Counted from the first letter of the stretch, positions 32,959 through 45,176 are shown. The stretch is 64,000 nt of DNA from Bursaphelenchus xylophilus (GCA_904066235.2 CAJFCV020000001.1:620001-684000); one strand, 5' to 3'. Translations and numbers: made by a program. The notes: generated by a model not told the origin, from the sequence alone.

Positions 32959-33924
32959 TTAGGTTGATGCAAAAGGAATTGCGGATTTTTTAATTTATTC
33001 GTATTTTTTTATAGGATAGCTCAATTCAAAAATGGAAAAAGGTATATAGTAGTAAATTTTAAGAGGATTTTTTCTGTATATGTGCTTTTCTTATAAAAGT
33101 TATTAAACGTTACCATAAGTTACCACGAAGGTACCCTAAACATGTTAGTACATTTTAAACCAATTTTTTTACATATTTTTTTGCGGCTTTATCCATTTTT
33201 GAAAATATTTTGATAAAATACGTTATATTCTATCAAAAAAGAAAAAAAACCCCCATTTTTGGCAAAGCGTTAAAACGCTATCCCAAAAATTCAAATTTCA
33301 GCAAATTTTACAAATCGTGTCATATCTTTTTTTTAATAAGTCCAAAATAAAAAATTCTTTTTGCTTTCGATTAGTAACAACATTTTTAAGGCTTTCGTGA
33401 AAAAAAGACATCAAAATCTTGAATTTTATTTTTTGGTCAAAAAATGTCAAAAAATAAATTTTTTTGATTTTGATGTTTTTTGTCACAAAAATCTTAAAAA
33501 TGTTGTTACTAATCGAAAGCAAAAAGAATTTTTTATTTTGGACTTATTAAAAAAAAGATATGACACGATTTGTAAAATTTGCTGAAATTTGAATTTTTGG
33601 GATAGCGTTTTAACGCTTTGCCAAAAATGGGGGTTTTTTTTCTTTTTTGATAGAATATAACGTATTTTATCAAAATATTTTCAAAAATGGATAAAGCCGC
33701 AAAAAAATATGTAAAAAAATTGGTTTAAAATGTACTAACATGTTTAGGGTACCTTCGTGGTAACTTATGGTAACGTTTAATAACTTTTATAAGAAAAGCA
33801 CATATACAGAAAAAATCCTCTTAAAATTTACTACTATATACCTTTTTCCATTTTTGAATTGAGCTATCCTATAAAAAAATACGAATAAATTAAAAAATCC
33901 GCAATTCCTTTTGCATCAACCTAA
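32959..33924. mobile_element. 966-bp near-perfect palindrome with mariner-like ends
   Basis: Begins TTAGGTTGATGCAAAAGGAA and ends with its complement, flanked by TA on both sides (32957-32958, 33925-33926). Arms of about 470 bp are almost identical and meet near 33440. The end sequence resembles the TTAGGTTGGTGCAAAAGTAA ends known from Hsmar1-type mariners. No transposase frame. Confidence 0.9.
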
Positions 33925-34053
33925 TACAAACAACATTATCTAGAGAACAAAAAAATCGTAAAAAAACTCAAATAAATCGAGTAACAAAGCTCTCTATGTT
34001 ATCTAAATTTAGCCTCTGGCAATTTTCCCTTCACTTCATCTCCATTTCAACGT

Positions 34054-37000
34054 CTATCCGCCTCGAGTGGAGCACTGATCGGGCGTCAAGTTGAGGCCTT
34101 GCGACGCCAGCAGCGGCGCCAATCCCACCGGATCCACGCTCAGATCCGCCGCCACGTACAGCGCGTGGTCGACGATGCGGAAGTCGGGGTTGGAGAAGCT
34201 GACCGGCAGCCCACCAATGCCTGCCGGCATGTCCAGCGAGATGCCCTTGCTGAGGGCGTCGTTGATCGCCTTTTCAGCGAAGTCCTTGCCAAGTCCAGCC
34301 AAGTTGTCAAGGGCGTCTTGAGGCAGGCCAAGAGTTCCCTCCTTGTCCTTCAGACTGAGAGTTCCGATTGTCGCGGTTCCGGAGAGCTTTCCGGCTGGAA
34401 TTTTCGAGAATTTAGGTTTAGGGTTTTAGGTAACATTTTAGTGTCCTAGGTAACATCTCATTCGATTATGTTTTTTTACAGTTTAAAGCTAACATGAATA
34501 ATAAATCGACAGTGAAACGGTCGGTTGTTTGTGCCTAATTATAGTGACTATGTAATTCCAAGTACATAAGCTTGAAATGACTATCGATTCATACGTATGT
34601 ATATATCAGTCTGTCGGGAAAATAATGAGCAAAGTGTTTTGTCACCGCGCCAATCGCGTCGCTGAAGTGAAAAGCAATTTGATTTCCTCCGCCACACAAT
34701 TAATTTTTTCACCGGGGATTGATGCGACAGAGTGCTCATTATTTTCCCGACAGACTGATAATAAGAGAAAAAATCTCTATAATATTTTCATAAAGCACCT
34801 TGACTACATTAGCGGTCGGTCGGGAAAATAATGTGGATTCGTTGTGACTTAGAATAGGCTGGATTTGATGAGCGACTAAGGCGGGACGTTTAGCTGCGAC
34901 AAATCCACATTATTTTCTCGACAGACTGATATGTCACGCGATGGAAGTTTTTGGTCAACCACTCCCGTAGCTGTTGAAAATCCACATTATTTTCCCGACT
35001 GATTGATATTTGGATGCACGGTGCAATTTGGGGTTCGCATCGTGCATTTTGCCTCGCGACGAAAAATCTCCGCACTTTATAAAAATAGTATCAATCTGTC
35101 GGGAAAATAATGACCACATTTTCGCTGCGCTGATTGCGTCGCTGAAGTGAAAAGCTTTTTGATTTTCTCCGCGACACAATTCATTTTTTCGGCGGCGATG
35201 AGATTTTCGATGCGACAGAGTGCTCATTTTTTTCCCGACAAACTGATAGTACATAACAAAAATAAAAAATCTCATCCACTCACCATTAGTCGAAGCCTCA
35301 ATATCCGCCACAATCTCCGCCGCGATTGTTCCCACCTTCTCCTGCGATGACTGGATATACAACTCGGCGTCAATGTTCAGCGTAACATGCGCTTTCCCCT
35401 CGCTCAACACGACCGACGGGGCTTGGCTGCTCTTGACCAGGATCTCCAACTTCTGGTTGGGGTGCTTTTCACGGATGGCGGGCAAAATGTCGCCGACACA
35501 AATGCCCAGATCGGCCAGACTGCCGCCGTCGCCGCCCTCCTCGTCCTGGCGCTTGGCGCGGATTCGTTTGCGCAGCGCAATGTCGCTGGTACCGGTGCCG
35601 TCGTCGAGTTCCACGCCGTGATCCTCGAGACCTTCGTCTTCGTCGTCGGAACAGGTGGTCTTGAGGATGTCGCCGATTTTGGGGGTGTCCGGACCTGGAA
35701 AAGGAGAGGGTAAGTTTGGCCAAGAAATTGAACGAGCAAAAATTTGAAATAAAATAATTTGGGCGTCGCGACACTTGCGGGCAACCACTTTGCGGGCAAC
35801 CAGTTTGCGGGCAAATTTTTTGCGGGCAAAATTTGGGGGGTCACATTTGCGGGCAGCTGAAACATTTGCGGGCAGCTGAGACACTTGCGGGCAGCCTGGG
35901 ACACTTGCGGGCAGCCGACATTTGCGGGCAACCGGCACCTGAGGGTTACAGGGTAGAGGTGGAAATATTACTGCGATATTTTGGAAATTTGCCGACATTT
36001 GCGGGCAGGCGACACTTGCGGGCAGCCGACATTTGCGGGCAACCGGAAAAAACAATCACACAGACTGTATAGCAACTTTTGGAACTGTTGCCCGCAAATG
36101 TCGGCTTCCCGCAAGTATTGCCTGCCCGCAAATGTCGGAAAGCTTCCAAAATATCGAAGTAATTTTTCCACCTCCACCTTGTAATCCTCAAGTGCCGGTT
36201 GCCCGCAAATGTCGGCTGTCCGCAAATGTCGGCAACTTTCCAACATATCATAGTAATTTTTCCACGTCCACCCTGTTACCCTCACAATCAGGTGTCGGTT
36301 GCCCGCAAATGTCGGCTGCCCGCAAATCTTCCAGGCTGCCCGCAACTGTCGACCCTGCCCGCAAATGTCCCAGGCTGCCCGCAAATGCCGGTGCTGGCCG
36401 CAAATGTCGGCTGCCCGCAAAGTGGCTGCCCGCAAAAAATTTGCCCGCAAACTGGTTGCCCGCAAAGTGGTTGCCCGCAAGTGTGCGCCCGCCTAATTTG
36501 CAATGGAAGTACAGTACTCCAACTTCGACACATAGATTTTGATGACACTTGGTATAAATTTAGCATAATTTTTTCAAACACACATGGCAGACCTCGAGCT
36601 CGCGCTTTGCATAAACGACCGAGATTTTTACTCAAAACGTGGCACCTTTTTTGCAAACTTTGGCATAAACATTCTTTTTTGCCTACTGCAAACGTAAAGG
36701 GTGATCTTTGCACAAAACATCAATTTTTTCCGCACGAAACTGGCAGAGATATAGCCGAAGGGTGTCCTTATCTCTAGCCGCTCTCCGCGTCTGCTGCAAA
36801 GATCGCTAAACATCTCGGCTGCCCAAGCAAAGCGCGAGTTAAAACTTTCAGGGATTGATATGTGGCCTATGCCCGATGTGAGAGCAAAATCAACAGAAAA
36901 TCTGAGCGTCGCACTTAAGGGTTTTACCCTGTTAGCCATTTGCAAGCACTTTTCGCAGCAAAATTCGCAAAAAAATGTCAAATTTTTGCCAGTTTTCGAT

Positions 37001-40000
37001 CAAAAAATCTTCGACGTTTCTGCAAAGCGCGGCCTAGAAATCCTGCATATGTCTTAGAATAAGTTATTTTAAACTTTCTCCAAATTTCATCAAAACCTGG
37101 GTGTTGCAGAAGCACTACTCTCCTCTAAATTTCCTTACCAACTTTGATGTTGATGAATCCCTTTTGATGAAGCCAATAGAGCAACGAGTTGATCGTGTAG
37201 TCACTGATCAGCCCTTCGGCCATTCTCGGCGCTCCTTGTGGGGCTGGGAAGTTGAGTGGGAACGGGGAGAATGGAGTTCCTCCGGCGCCATTTGGACTGA
37301 ATTCCCCGGCCAAGTCAACGGTGAAGTCTTGGGTGGTGGCGTAGGTGTTTTGGAGGGCCAATGAGAGTTGGAGGTCGTTGAGTTTGGACTGAAATTTGAA
37401 AATGGTCTTTTTTTTGGGAAATTTGAATACTAAAATTTGACAAAAAATTTTTGAATTAAAAAATTTGCATATTTTTGGGAGCAAATTTTGAATTGAAAAA
37501 TTAGCATATTCAAATTAGTGAATTTTTAACTTTGAATTATGATGCTTACAGGATTAAAATTCGGGATTTTACTGACTAAACGACACTAATTTTTAAGATA
37601 ACTTTTTTTTCCAAAAATTTGCATATTCGATTTTCTAATTTTTTGAAATTTGAATATTCAAACTAAAAACTAAAAAATACATTTTGATTCTTTTTTGTTT
37701 GTAACTGGAGTATTTAAATTTTTCCGCCAAAATTTGAATATTCAAATTTTCCAAAATTAACTCACCATGTCCAAACTCTTGGTGAAAGTGGTCAAAAATG
37801 AAGCAGTATCACCTCCAGAATCTCCTCCTCCATTACATGGAGAACAATCAACTTGGCGCTTTGCAGTTCGGACGGCTTGAATAATATGGGGGGAAAGGAC
37901 GGGAGATCGGGGCGAAGCTCGCCGAAGAGGCCGGGATTGAGTAGATCTGGCGGTTCGGGATCTCTGGAATTGTTTTAATTATAAAAAATAAATGTTTTTA
38001 ATAAAAAATTTAAAAAACACAAAAAAATTTTTTTTATTTTTTATTATTTTTTAAATAATTTTTTAAAATAATATTTTTTTTATTTTTATAAAAAATTTAA
38101 AAATGAAAAATTAAAATCAAAAAGAAAGAAAATTTTAAAAATTTTCTTATTATTTTAAAAAAATTTTTTTAATTAAAATAAAAAAATAATATTAAAATCA
38201 AAAAAAAAAAATATTTTAAAAATCCTTACCATCACAACCTGACCAGCTACCAGTGCTACCTTCTTTTTGTGCGTTCTGGCCCCACGGACCGTTCCATAGC
38301 TTTGTCCCTTTCCTTGTGGAGGATCGCTTGGAGGAGAGGAAATTGAGAGTTGATTGGTCATCTAAAAAGCGATTTTTACATGAAAAAAGATTTCAGGTTT
38401 TTTAAAATCGTTTTTACAATACGTTTTGATGAGCGATTTTTTCTAGGAAAAAATTGACGAATTTTGGGTGACAACAAAAAAATTAAAAATCTCGTTTTAA
38501 CAAAACTTTTGGCTTTTCATAATCGCTTCTGCACCGTTCTTGAACACCGATTTTTTGTTGGAAAAAAGAAATTTAATAAATTTTTTTGCAAAACTTTTAA
38601 AAAAAATAATTAAATTTTTTGATTCAAAAATGAAAAAAAATCTCCAATTTTCTACAAAAAATCCAAAATAATAAAAAAATGTCATTTTCCAAAAGTACTC
38701 CAAGTGCGACGCTCAGATTTTGATGAAACTTGGCACGAATTTAGAGTAATTTTTTCTAAGATATATGCGAGAATCCTAGATCGCGCTTTGCAGAAACAAC
38801 CAAGATTTTTAGATCGGAAGTCGGCCAAAATTTAGGACTTTTTGCCGAATTTCGTCACGAAAAGTTTCATGCTTATTTCTACCGTAAAGGATAATGTTTC
38901 CACAAAAAATCAAATTTTTCCGCACGAAACTGCCAAAGTTATGGCCAAAAAGGTGTTTTTTCTCTGACCGATCTCCACGTTTAGCGTGCTCTCTCGGCGG
39001 CAAAAATCGTTCGATATCTCGGCGACGCCCGCAAAGCGCAAGCTAAAACTTTTAGGAATTGATAGTTAGTCCATTCCCGACGTGTGTGCAAAATTTAAAG
39101 AAAATCCGAGCGTCGCACTTGGAGTACTTCCCCTGTCAATGAAAAAACCCCAATTCCCCTCAGTTTTCCCATTTTTTCAAAAGCTCCCCAAAAAACTCAC
39201 TTCTCCATGGCTTCCGCTGACTCCAGCGTCAGCTCCTTCCTTGCATTCCGCTGGGCATTCAGCTTTGGGTTTGCCTTCTCCATCTCCACCCACCAAACCC
39301 TTCAACGCGCCACCGGCGACGTCAATGATCTGAGTTAGCGGCAAGTTCATGGGGACTGCGGCCAGACGTCCATTCACTTGCTCGTTGAGAATCTGCGGGA
39401 GCTGTGCGCAAACTCTTGGAGGCAGAATCTTCTTCATGGCGCGGGAAATTTTGTCCTGAAAATGTTGGAAATGTTTTGTGATGTTTTGTAAAATTGAACC
39501 TTTTATGAGTCTCCTTACGCCTCGTACTGCCTCTAACATTCGTTCCATAAAGTCCGCAGACTTTTCGTCTCAAATTTTCCGTACCGTGAAATTTAAAAGT
39601 CGCCGAAAAATAGTCTACACACTTCTTGGAAATTATAGTAGGGAACCTGATCCAGTGGCAAAAAACGTACCATTCTGCACCTAGGAAGCATCTAAAAATG
39701 TGGCAAAATACCTCCCTCTCCCAGTGAAGCAACTCAGATTTCAAAAGCGCCCCGCTCTTTTTGTGAGGAAAAAGGGCGCGCCCTTCAAAACGAAGTTTTT
39801 TTTCACTTGGAGAGGGAAGCATTTTGCCACATTTTTCATACTTCCCGGATGCAAAATGGCACGTTTTTCGCCGCTGGATCAGGTTACCCACTATAGTCCT
39901 TCCGGAAAGTCGCCGGACTGAAATCGGCGACATGCACTGTACGAAAACGAAAGTTCACTTTGCACTGTGCAATTTCTTGTTTTTTTGCACCGTTCAATAG

Positions 40001-43000
40001 TCTTTTTTCGGGTGTCGCTCGCCGAAAGCACAGCGTTTTTTCGCACAGTGCAAGTTTCAAACATCAGTAAAAGTTTCAAAAATCAGTGACGACAATACGG
40101 AAGGGCAAGAATCGATCCGAGCCGTCGGTGACCCGAAAAGGACACATTGTTTAAAATTATCAGTCAGTCGGGAAAATAATGAGCAATGTCGCTGCTCAAT
40201 CGCTCAAGTGAAAAGCAATTTGGTTTTTTCGCGACAAAATTCACTTTCTCGGCGACGATGCGATTTTCGACGAGACAGAGTCCTCATTATTTTGCCGACA
40301 AAATGGCAGTACGTATACATCTTATAGGTGACTTCAAGCTTCACCGTACGACTCAAAAATTGTTCATCTGTGCATTCAAACACTGTACTTCCGAACTCAC
40401 CGAGAAAGTTGGGTTGCTAGCCAACGCCCCAAGACTTCCTCCATTCACGATTTGCAGGCTAATATAGCCGACGGTCGCATGACAAGAGCCGATTCCAATG
40501 CTCAAACTTCCAGTTGGGGATCGTTGAACGGTCAGACCGACGGAAATTGAAATCTAAAAATATGTTATACTACACATAGGAATGGTAAGATACGATCATT
40601 CTTGGTTAGTAAAATTTTGGTGGTACATATCAGTCTGTCGGAAAAATAATGTGGATTTGTCGCGCCTTGGAATAGCCCATAACCGTTTTGCGATGGCTAG
40701 TTTTGCTGCGGCAAATCCACGTTAATTTCCCGACAGACTAATATATAAAAATGAAGTTGTGGAAAAAGTTCCTTATTTTGGCCACAACAAAGGTACTCCG
40801 CGAACTGCGCCCAAGCTTGGGCACTAAAGTTAGGAAAAAACGCTTCGACCTAGCTGGCACTGAATTATTGTAATAGCTCTATAGTTTTAAGGGTACCTAC
40901 GAAGGCAATGACGACTCATTTAGTTCCATAAAGAGGTAATAAGTTTAGTTCCGGACATGTTTCATCGTATAAAGTGTAAAATCACAGGCTGCAGCCGTTT
41001 TTGCAGGGTAAGGTGGTACGTAAAAAAGAAGGTACCTCACTAACTAAATCCACTGTCCGGACATTGACAACCATGAATTGAGCGTGCGCGCTAAATTTGG
41101 GCTAATTCCGACCAGTTTCCGCAAAGTTATAAGTTGTGGCCAGAATAAGGAACTTTTACCGAAGTTGTAGTTGGTCACTTACACCTTGAGCTGAAGCGAT
41201 AAATTGTCCGCCAAGAGCGAGAGGTGCGAGGACTGTAACGCGACCAGCCAAGTTGCCGGTGACTCTGAAATTGGGATTAATACATATGATTACTTTCATA
41301 AAGTGCATGGACTTTTCTCCTATGTTGCACTGTGCATTTTGAATTTTTTCTCACGCTTGTCGCCAATGCACAGTGCAATTTTCTTTTTTTTTATAGTAAA
41401 GTCCAATTTTTTCCATTTTATCGTTGATTTCGAGATTCGACGCTGAAATGCACGTTTAAAAAACGGGCATCGCCACGGTAAGTGCGAAAAATTCTCAGAA
41501 AAAATGCACTGTGCAAATGATCAGGACTTTATGGCGCGTGCGGTAGCAGTCTGTCGGGAAAATAATGTGGATTTTTTGGAGCAAAATCTTTTGCCTTGAA
41601 TCGAGCATTTAATTCCCAGCCTCGGCTGGCCGTCGATCAGGAAAAGCGTTGATCAGAATGTTAAGCCACGAAAAAAGCACATTATTTTCCCGACGGATTG
41701 ATACACGGATTTTGCCTTTTTCTCCTGTTGGTCGCTAACGCACTGCACTGTCTTTGCACAGTGAAAACCTCAAAGAAAAAGCCGTTAGCGCTTGCAAATG
41801 CGCTGCAGTTGAAAAAAGTCCATGCGGGCGTTTCAACAAAACCGCAGCTGTATCGTTGAACAAATCTTTTGTTTCAGAGAAACTTCGAATGCGCACTGCT
41901 AAAGATGAGATGCCCTATGTTAAAAGCTTCGCGAACAACGCCCACAAACTTTATGAAAATACAAATATCAGTCTGTCGGGAAGATAGTGGGCACCAGAGA
42001 TTGCCACAGCTCCGGAGCCGGCTCGTGGCTACGGTTCTGAGCGGCTCCGAGCCGGGAGCCAGAGCCGGAGCCGGAAATTTTGGGTGCGGCTCCGGCTCCC
42101 AAGCCCAAAGTCCATGCCAGCATTCAGAAGAGTAAAGATTTCATGATCTCGTTAAACCAAATTGCTTGAAAAATACTGGGAAGGATGTGTTGCATACGAC
42201 TTTGCTGCAAAAACGTGCCGGGATTCGGAGCAGGAGACCTTTATAAATTTTTCATGGGAGCCGGGAGCCGGAGCCGGAGCTGCAAATTTGGCCTCGGCTC
42301 CGGCTCTGGGAGCTAAGAGCCGGAGCCAAAATTTTGACCGTGGCAATCTCTGGTGGACACTTTGTTGCATCGAAAATCGCATCGCCGCCGACAAAATGAA
42401 TTGAGTCGCGGAAAAATCAAAAAAAAATTTTTTTTTCACTTCAGCAACACGATCAATACCCGTAATTTCTCCTTATTTTCCCGACAGGCTTATATCAGCA
42501 TTTTCATAAAATGCATAGACATGTGTTCTACAGGTTTGAGCTTTTTCCCACCCTCGATATCGGCGGAGTGCTCATTATTTTTCCGACAAACTGACATTTA
42601 AAAAAAGCAAATTTCCAGCACTTACTGGAAATTCGCGTTTTTCACAACGATCAAGACTTGATTCGGTGGCGAAGGCCTAATCTGGATCCTCTCCGGACAT
42701 TGATAGTTCGAGATCACAATATTATCCACCCTCAGGCATCCATCGACCTGCGGCAAGCACTGATGAATACTTGGGATCCTGGCGTTGCGGATTTGGTTGC
42801 TCAAAATCGGCGCCACCATCTCTCCGGCGTAGCGGAACCCGGACTTATTGATTCGGAATCGGATCCCCGGCCCTCCGGGAATGCCTCCCGCCAGCGCGGA
42901 GTCAGTGACTCCGCCGACTCCGACGCTAGAGCCAACAAAGTTTGCGCCGCCATTCAGCGCAGGCTGCCCAAGCGCCGCGCCTTGGCCATAGGGCTGGACG

Positions 43001-43242
43001 ATTTGAGGAAGCGCCGGACCGTAGCCGGCGGGCGAGAAGGGAGGCTGATAGACTTGAGGCTGAAGATTGTATGAGATCGGAGCTTGTGGCGCAACGGCTG
43101 GCCCATAAACTGGCGCGGAAGAGAAGCCGGAATGGGCGAAGGAGAAGAGGGTGAACAAAAAGAGCTGAAAACGGGTGATAATTGTAAAATATAGGTGATG
43201 AAGGCTTACCAATAAAAGATTTCGACTCCTCGACGTCCCCAT
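34054..43242 (-). CDS. BPI/LBP/CETP-family lipid-binding protein, 797 residues
   Basis: Ten exons join in phase: 43242-43210, 43164-42626, 41264-41183, 40553-40401, 39455-39201, 38361-38230, 37963-37766, 37388-37139, 35694-35284, 34394-34054. A signal peptide (MGTSRSR then LLLLFLFTLFSFA) leads to a Pro/Gly/Gln-rich stretch to about 105, then the N-terminal barrel (GIRFRINKSGFRYAG). CHATVGYI (Cys about 242) and CAQLPQILNEQVNGRL (Cys about 285) fit the disulfide that staples BPI domains. Exons 8-10 give the C-terminal barrel, ending ADLSVDPVG...LTPDQC. Family members bind lipids such as LPS or cholesteryl esters in secretions. At about 800 residues it is longer than mammalian BPI because of the Pro-rich N-terminus and an acidic insert DDEDEGLEDHGVELDDG in exon 9. 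Introns are packed with mobile elements. Confidence 0.88.
34604..34760. mobile_element. Family A, GAGCAC core
   Basis: Last intron of the BPI-like gene; TA-flanked, complete. Confidence 0.8.
34812..34931. mobile_element. Family A, GTGGAT core, short
   Basis: 120 bp, left end GGTCGGTCGGG; a further right-end remnant lies at 34970-35010. Confidence 0.75.
35089..35248. mobile_element. Family A, GACCAC/GAGCAC core
   Basis: Complete, 36 bp from the donor of exon 9 of the BPI-like gene. A family C fragment with a GCACGGTGC dyad precedes it. Confidence 0.8.
35763..36497. repeat. 735-bp foldback built from TTGCGGGCA nonamers
   Basis: Roughly 12 copies of TTGCGGGCA in the left arm and 13 of TGCCCGCAA in the right arm; the outer 70 bp of both arms are inverse complements (CAACCACTTTGCGGGCAACC). 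Sits in intron 8 of the BPI-like gene. It makes long cysteine- and alanine-rich open frames on both strands that are artefacts. Confidence 0.85.
36510..37120. mobile_element. Two family F elements in tandem
   Basis: 36510-36925 has both ends (GTACTCCAACTTCGACAC, CTGAGCGTCGCACTTAAG); 36926-37120 is a right-half copy. Confidence 0.6.
38695..39136. mobile_element. Family F foldback element
   Basis: Left GTACTCCAAGTGCGACGCTC, right complement then ACTTCCCCTGT. Intron 5 of the BPI-like gene. The stretch 37980-38220 before it is nearly pure A/T. Confidence 0.8.
39636..39893. mobile_element. Family E element
   Basis: TATAGTAGGGAACCTGATCC and complement GGATCAGGTTACCCACTATA. Followed at 39895-40110 by a degraded family B-like block with GCACTGTGC. 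Confidence 0.8.
40158..40306. mobile_element. Family A, GAGCA core
   Basis: Complete but mutated ends (CAGTCAGTCGGG, TTTTGCCGACAAAATG). Confidence 0.7.
40628..40742. mobile_element. Family A, GTGGAT core, 115 bp
   Basis: Shortest complete copy: core is GATTTGTCGCGCCTTGGAAT and an inverted CTGCGGCAAATCCAC. Confidence 0.8.
40761..41160. mobile_element. Family G element
   Basis: 400 bp, perfect 8-bp duplication GAAGTTGT (40753-40760, 41161-41168). Ends 23 bp before exon 3 of the BPI-like gene in transcript-reverse order. Confidence 0.9.
41292..41545. mobile_element. Chimeric family C/B element
   Basis: Left end is family C (TTTCATAAAGTGCATGGAC), right end is family B-like (AGGACTTTATGGCGCG). 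Confidence 0.55.
41546..41704. mobile_element. Family A, GTGGAT core
   Basis: Complete; right end CCCGACGGATTGATA. Confidence 0.75.
41967..42494. mobile_element. Family A copy interrupted by a hAT-like element
   Basis: Left CAGTCTGTCGGGAAGATAGTG at 41969 and right CTTATTTTCCCGACAGGCT near 42473-42491 belong to one GAGCAC-type copy; the D element at 41995-42352 lies inside it. Confidence 0.85.
41995..42352. mobile_element. Family D hAT-like element
   Basis: Flanks GTGGGCAC and GTGGACAC are its 8-bp duplication (one mismatch). Interior again GGCTCCGGCTC runs. Confidence 0.85.
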
Positions 43243-43347
43243 TGTGATCTGAAAAAAATAAGACTTGATTTTTGTGGCACGGCGAAGGAAGATGTATCAA
43301 AAAGTAGAAGCGTAACTGAAAAGGAAGACAGAGAATATGTTGGCCGC

Positions 43348-43506
43348 GCCATAAAGTCCGTAGAATTTGCACAGCGCGTTTTTCATCCCGCACTAGCGAC
43401 ATGCAGTGAGCTCGCGCGAAAGTGCATTTCGCTACCGCAAAAACGATGAATCGCAACGGCAGGTGCGAAAATTTTAACGCACTGTGCAAAATTTTTGTCG
43501 CGACTA
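43348..43506. mobile_element. Family B element
   Basis: CGCGCCATAAAGTCCGTAG at the left, GTCGCGACTAGTAG at the right; upstream of the BPI-like gene. Confidence 0.55.
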
Positions 43507-43518
43507 GTAGTGCCCAAA

Positions 43519-43673
43519 TTTGTCTGTTTGCCGGGAAAATAATGAGCAAAATTTTGTTACGCCGTCCCTGAAGTGAAAAGGAATTTGGTTTTGCCGGAAA
43601 CAACTTATTTTTTTCGGCGACGATGCTATTTTCGATGCGACAAAGTGGTCATTGTTTTCCCGACAGACTCATA
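43519..43673. mobile_element. Family A, GAGCA core
   Basis: Left end TTTGCCGGGAAAATAATG, right GTTTTCCCGACAGACTCATA. Confidence 0.75.
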
Positions 43674-43800
43674 TAGTGAGAGCAACCTTTCCGTAAAACT
43701 TCTTGCAAAGCAATGGCTAAAAATTTCTCTCATCGTACAACATAGGTCAAAAGTTTTGACATGTTCCCGCACTCAGAAATGTCAAGACTTTTTGGCCAAT

Positions 43801-43952
43801 TTATCAGTCTGTCGGGAAAATAATGAGCACTCTGTCGCAGCAAAGATCGGATTGCCAAGAAAATGAACTGTGTCGCGGAGAAATCAAATTTTTCAATTCA
43901 GCGACGCAATCGGCGTAGTGACATTGTGCTCATTATTTTCCCGGCAGACTGA
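43801..43952. mobile_element. Family A, GAGCAC core
   Basis: Complete; a right-half family F fragment (43965-44101) follows. Confidence 0.8.
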
Positions 43953-44149
43953 GTTGCCCTTGTTGGGAAAGATTGCTGAATATCTTGACACTCCCAGCAA
44001 AGCGTGAGCTAAAACTTTCAAACATTGATACGAAGCCTACGGCCAAGATGTGCGCAAAATGTAAAAAAAATCTGAGCGTCGCACTTGGAGCACTTCCGTT
44101 CTAAAATCACAGCTCAATTTACTGTCTAAACCGTCAAAAACCATCAAAA

Positions 44150-44447
44150 ACCGCGCTGGTCCGCTTACAATTACCTCCCCAAAACCGAATCCAAACGCAG
44201 CGCGGTAACCGTGGCGGTAAAACCGTTCCCGAGATAAGGGTAACCGACGAAAAAAAAGAGATTTCGTCGACGCGCTCGGACTGCGACCGAAAACAAAAGG
44301 TAAAAGTCGCGAGGGAAATGAGCCCAATTTGTAATTGTTGTGGGTTAAAAACACCTCCGCCCCCCGCGCGAACCCCTGCCTCTTCTGTTCCACCCCGCTG
44401 ACCTTGACGCAATAGGGATTATCAAACAAATTTTTTTTGGGATTCAT
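44150..44447 (-). CDS. Hypothetical basic protein exon
   Basis: An open frame starting MNPKKNLFDNPYCVKVSG contains GC-richer, codon-like sequence than its surroundings and reaches GYRAAFGFGFGE, after which GTAATT or GTAAGC could be a donor. No second exon was found before the BPI-like gene. It could be a lone exon of an unrecognised gene or a chance frame; no family resemblance. Confidence 0.25.
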
Positions 44448-44452
44448 TTTCG

Positions 44453-45060
44453 CGATGACGGATGGCCAAATTAGACATCAAAGGTGATGAAAAAAAAAGT
44501 TTTTTTGGTGATGTTGTAACTTGCTCTTTTTTGTACAATAATTGTTGCAGGTTATGTTGTCAAATTGTTTTGTAAAAAAACCAAAAAATGAATGAAATTT
44601 CTTAAATTTTTAGGCCAAAAGTTGCCAAAAAATGTGACACTTTTTTGCGCGCTTTGCCATGAAAAGTTTCATACCTATTTCCACCGTAAAGAGTAGCGTT
44701 TACACAAAAAAAATCAAATTTTTTCCGGTCGGAACCCGCAAACAATTAGCCAAAGTGGATTTTTTCTCTGACCGCTCTCCGCATTTGGCGTACTCTCTCG
44801 GCACCAAAAGATTGTTGAATATCTCGGCTCTCCCTGAAAAGCATGAGCTAAAACTTTCAGGAGTTGATTTGTGGTCCATCCTCAAAACGTGTGCAGAATT
44901 TGAAGAAGATCTGAGTATCGTACTTGGAGTACTGGGAGTACTTTTCTTGCAAGCTCAAAAGGAGTCGCAGTACAGCAAAGCCCTTCGGGAAGCCAAAATT
45001 GTGTAAAATTTTCGGCGATTTTAACTTGTTTTTGTTATCAACATTGAACTCAATGTTCAT
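44453..45060. other. Non-coding interval with a family F fragment
   Basis: 44605-44940 is a family F copy without a clear left end (right end GTATCGTACTTGGAGTAC). No gene supported. Confidence 0.5.
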
Positions 45061-45170
45061 ATCGGTTCGTCGGGAAAATAATGTGGATTTGCCGCGGCAG
45101 CCGTCGCAAAGCCATAATGGGCGATTCCAAGGCCCGACGAATCCACATTATTTTCCCGACAAATTAATAT
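45060..45170. mobile_element. Family A, GTGGAT core
   Basis: 110 bp; ends GGTTCGTCGGG and CCCGACAAATTAATA. Confidence 0.75.
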
Positions 45171-45176
45171 TTTACT

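Noticed and set aside
35770..36770. Long frames rich in Ala-Asn-Val-Gly-Cys-Pro across the nonamer foldback
   Set aside because: Pure product of the TTGCGGGCA repeat in three frames; the true coding part is only the BPI exon ending at 35694.
43001..43603. 225-codon minus-strand frame overlapping the first exons of the BPI-like gene
   Set aside because: Frame-shifted shadow of the signal-peptide exon, extended by a family A/B element.
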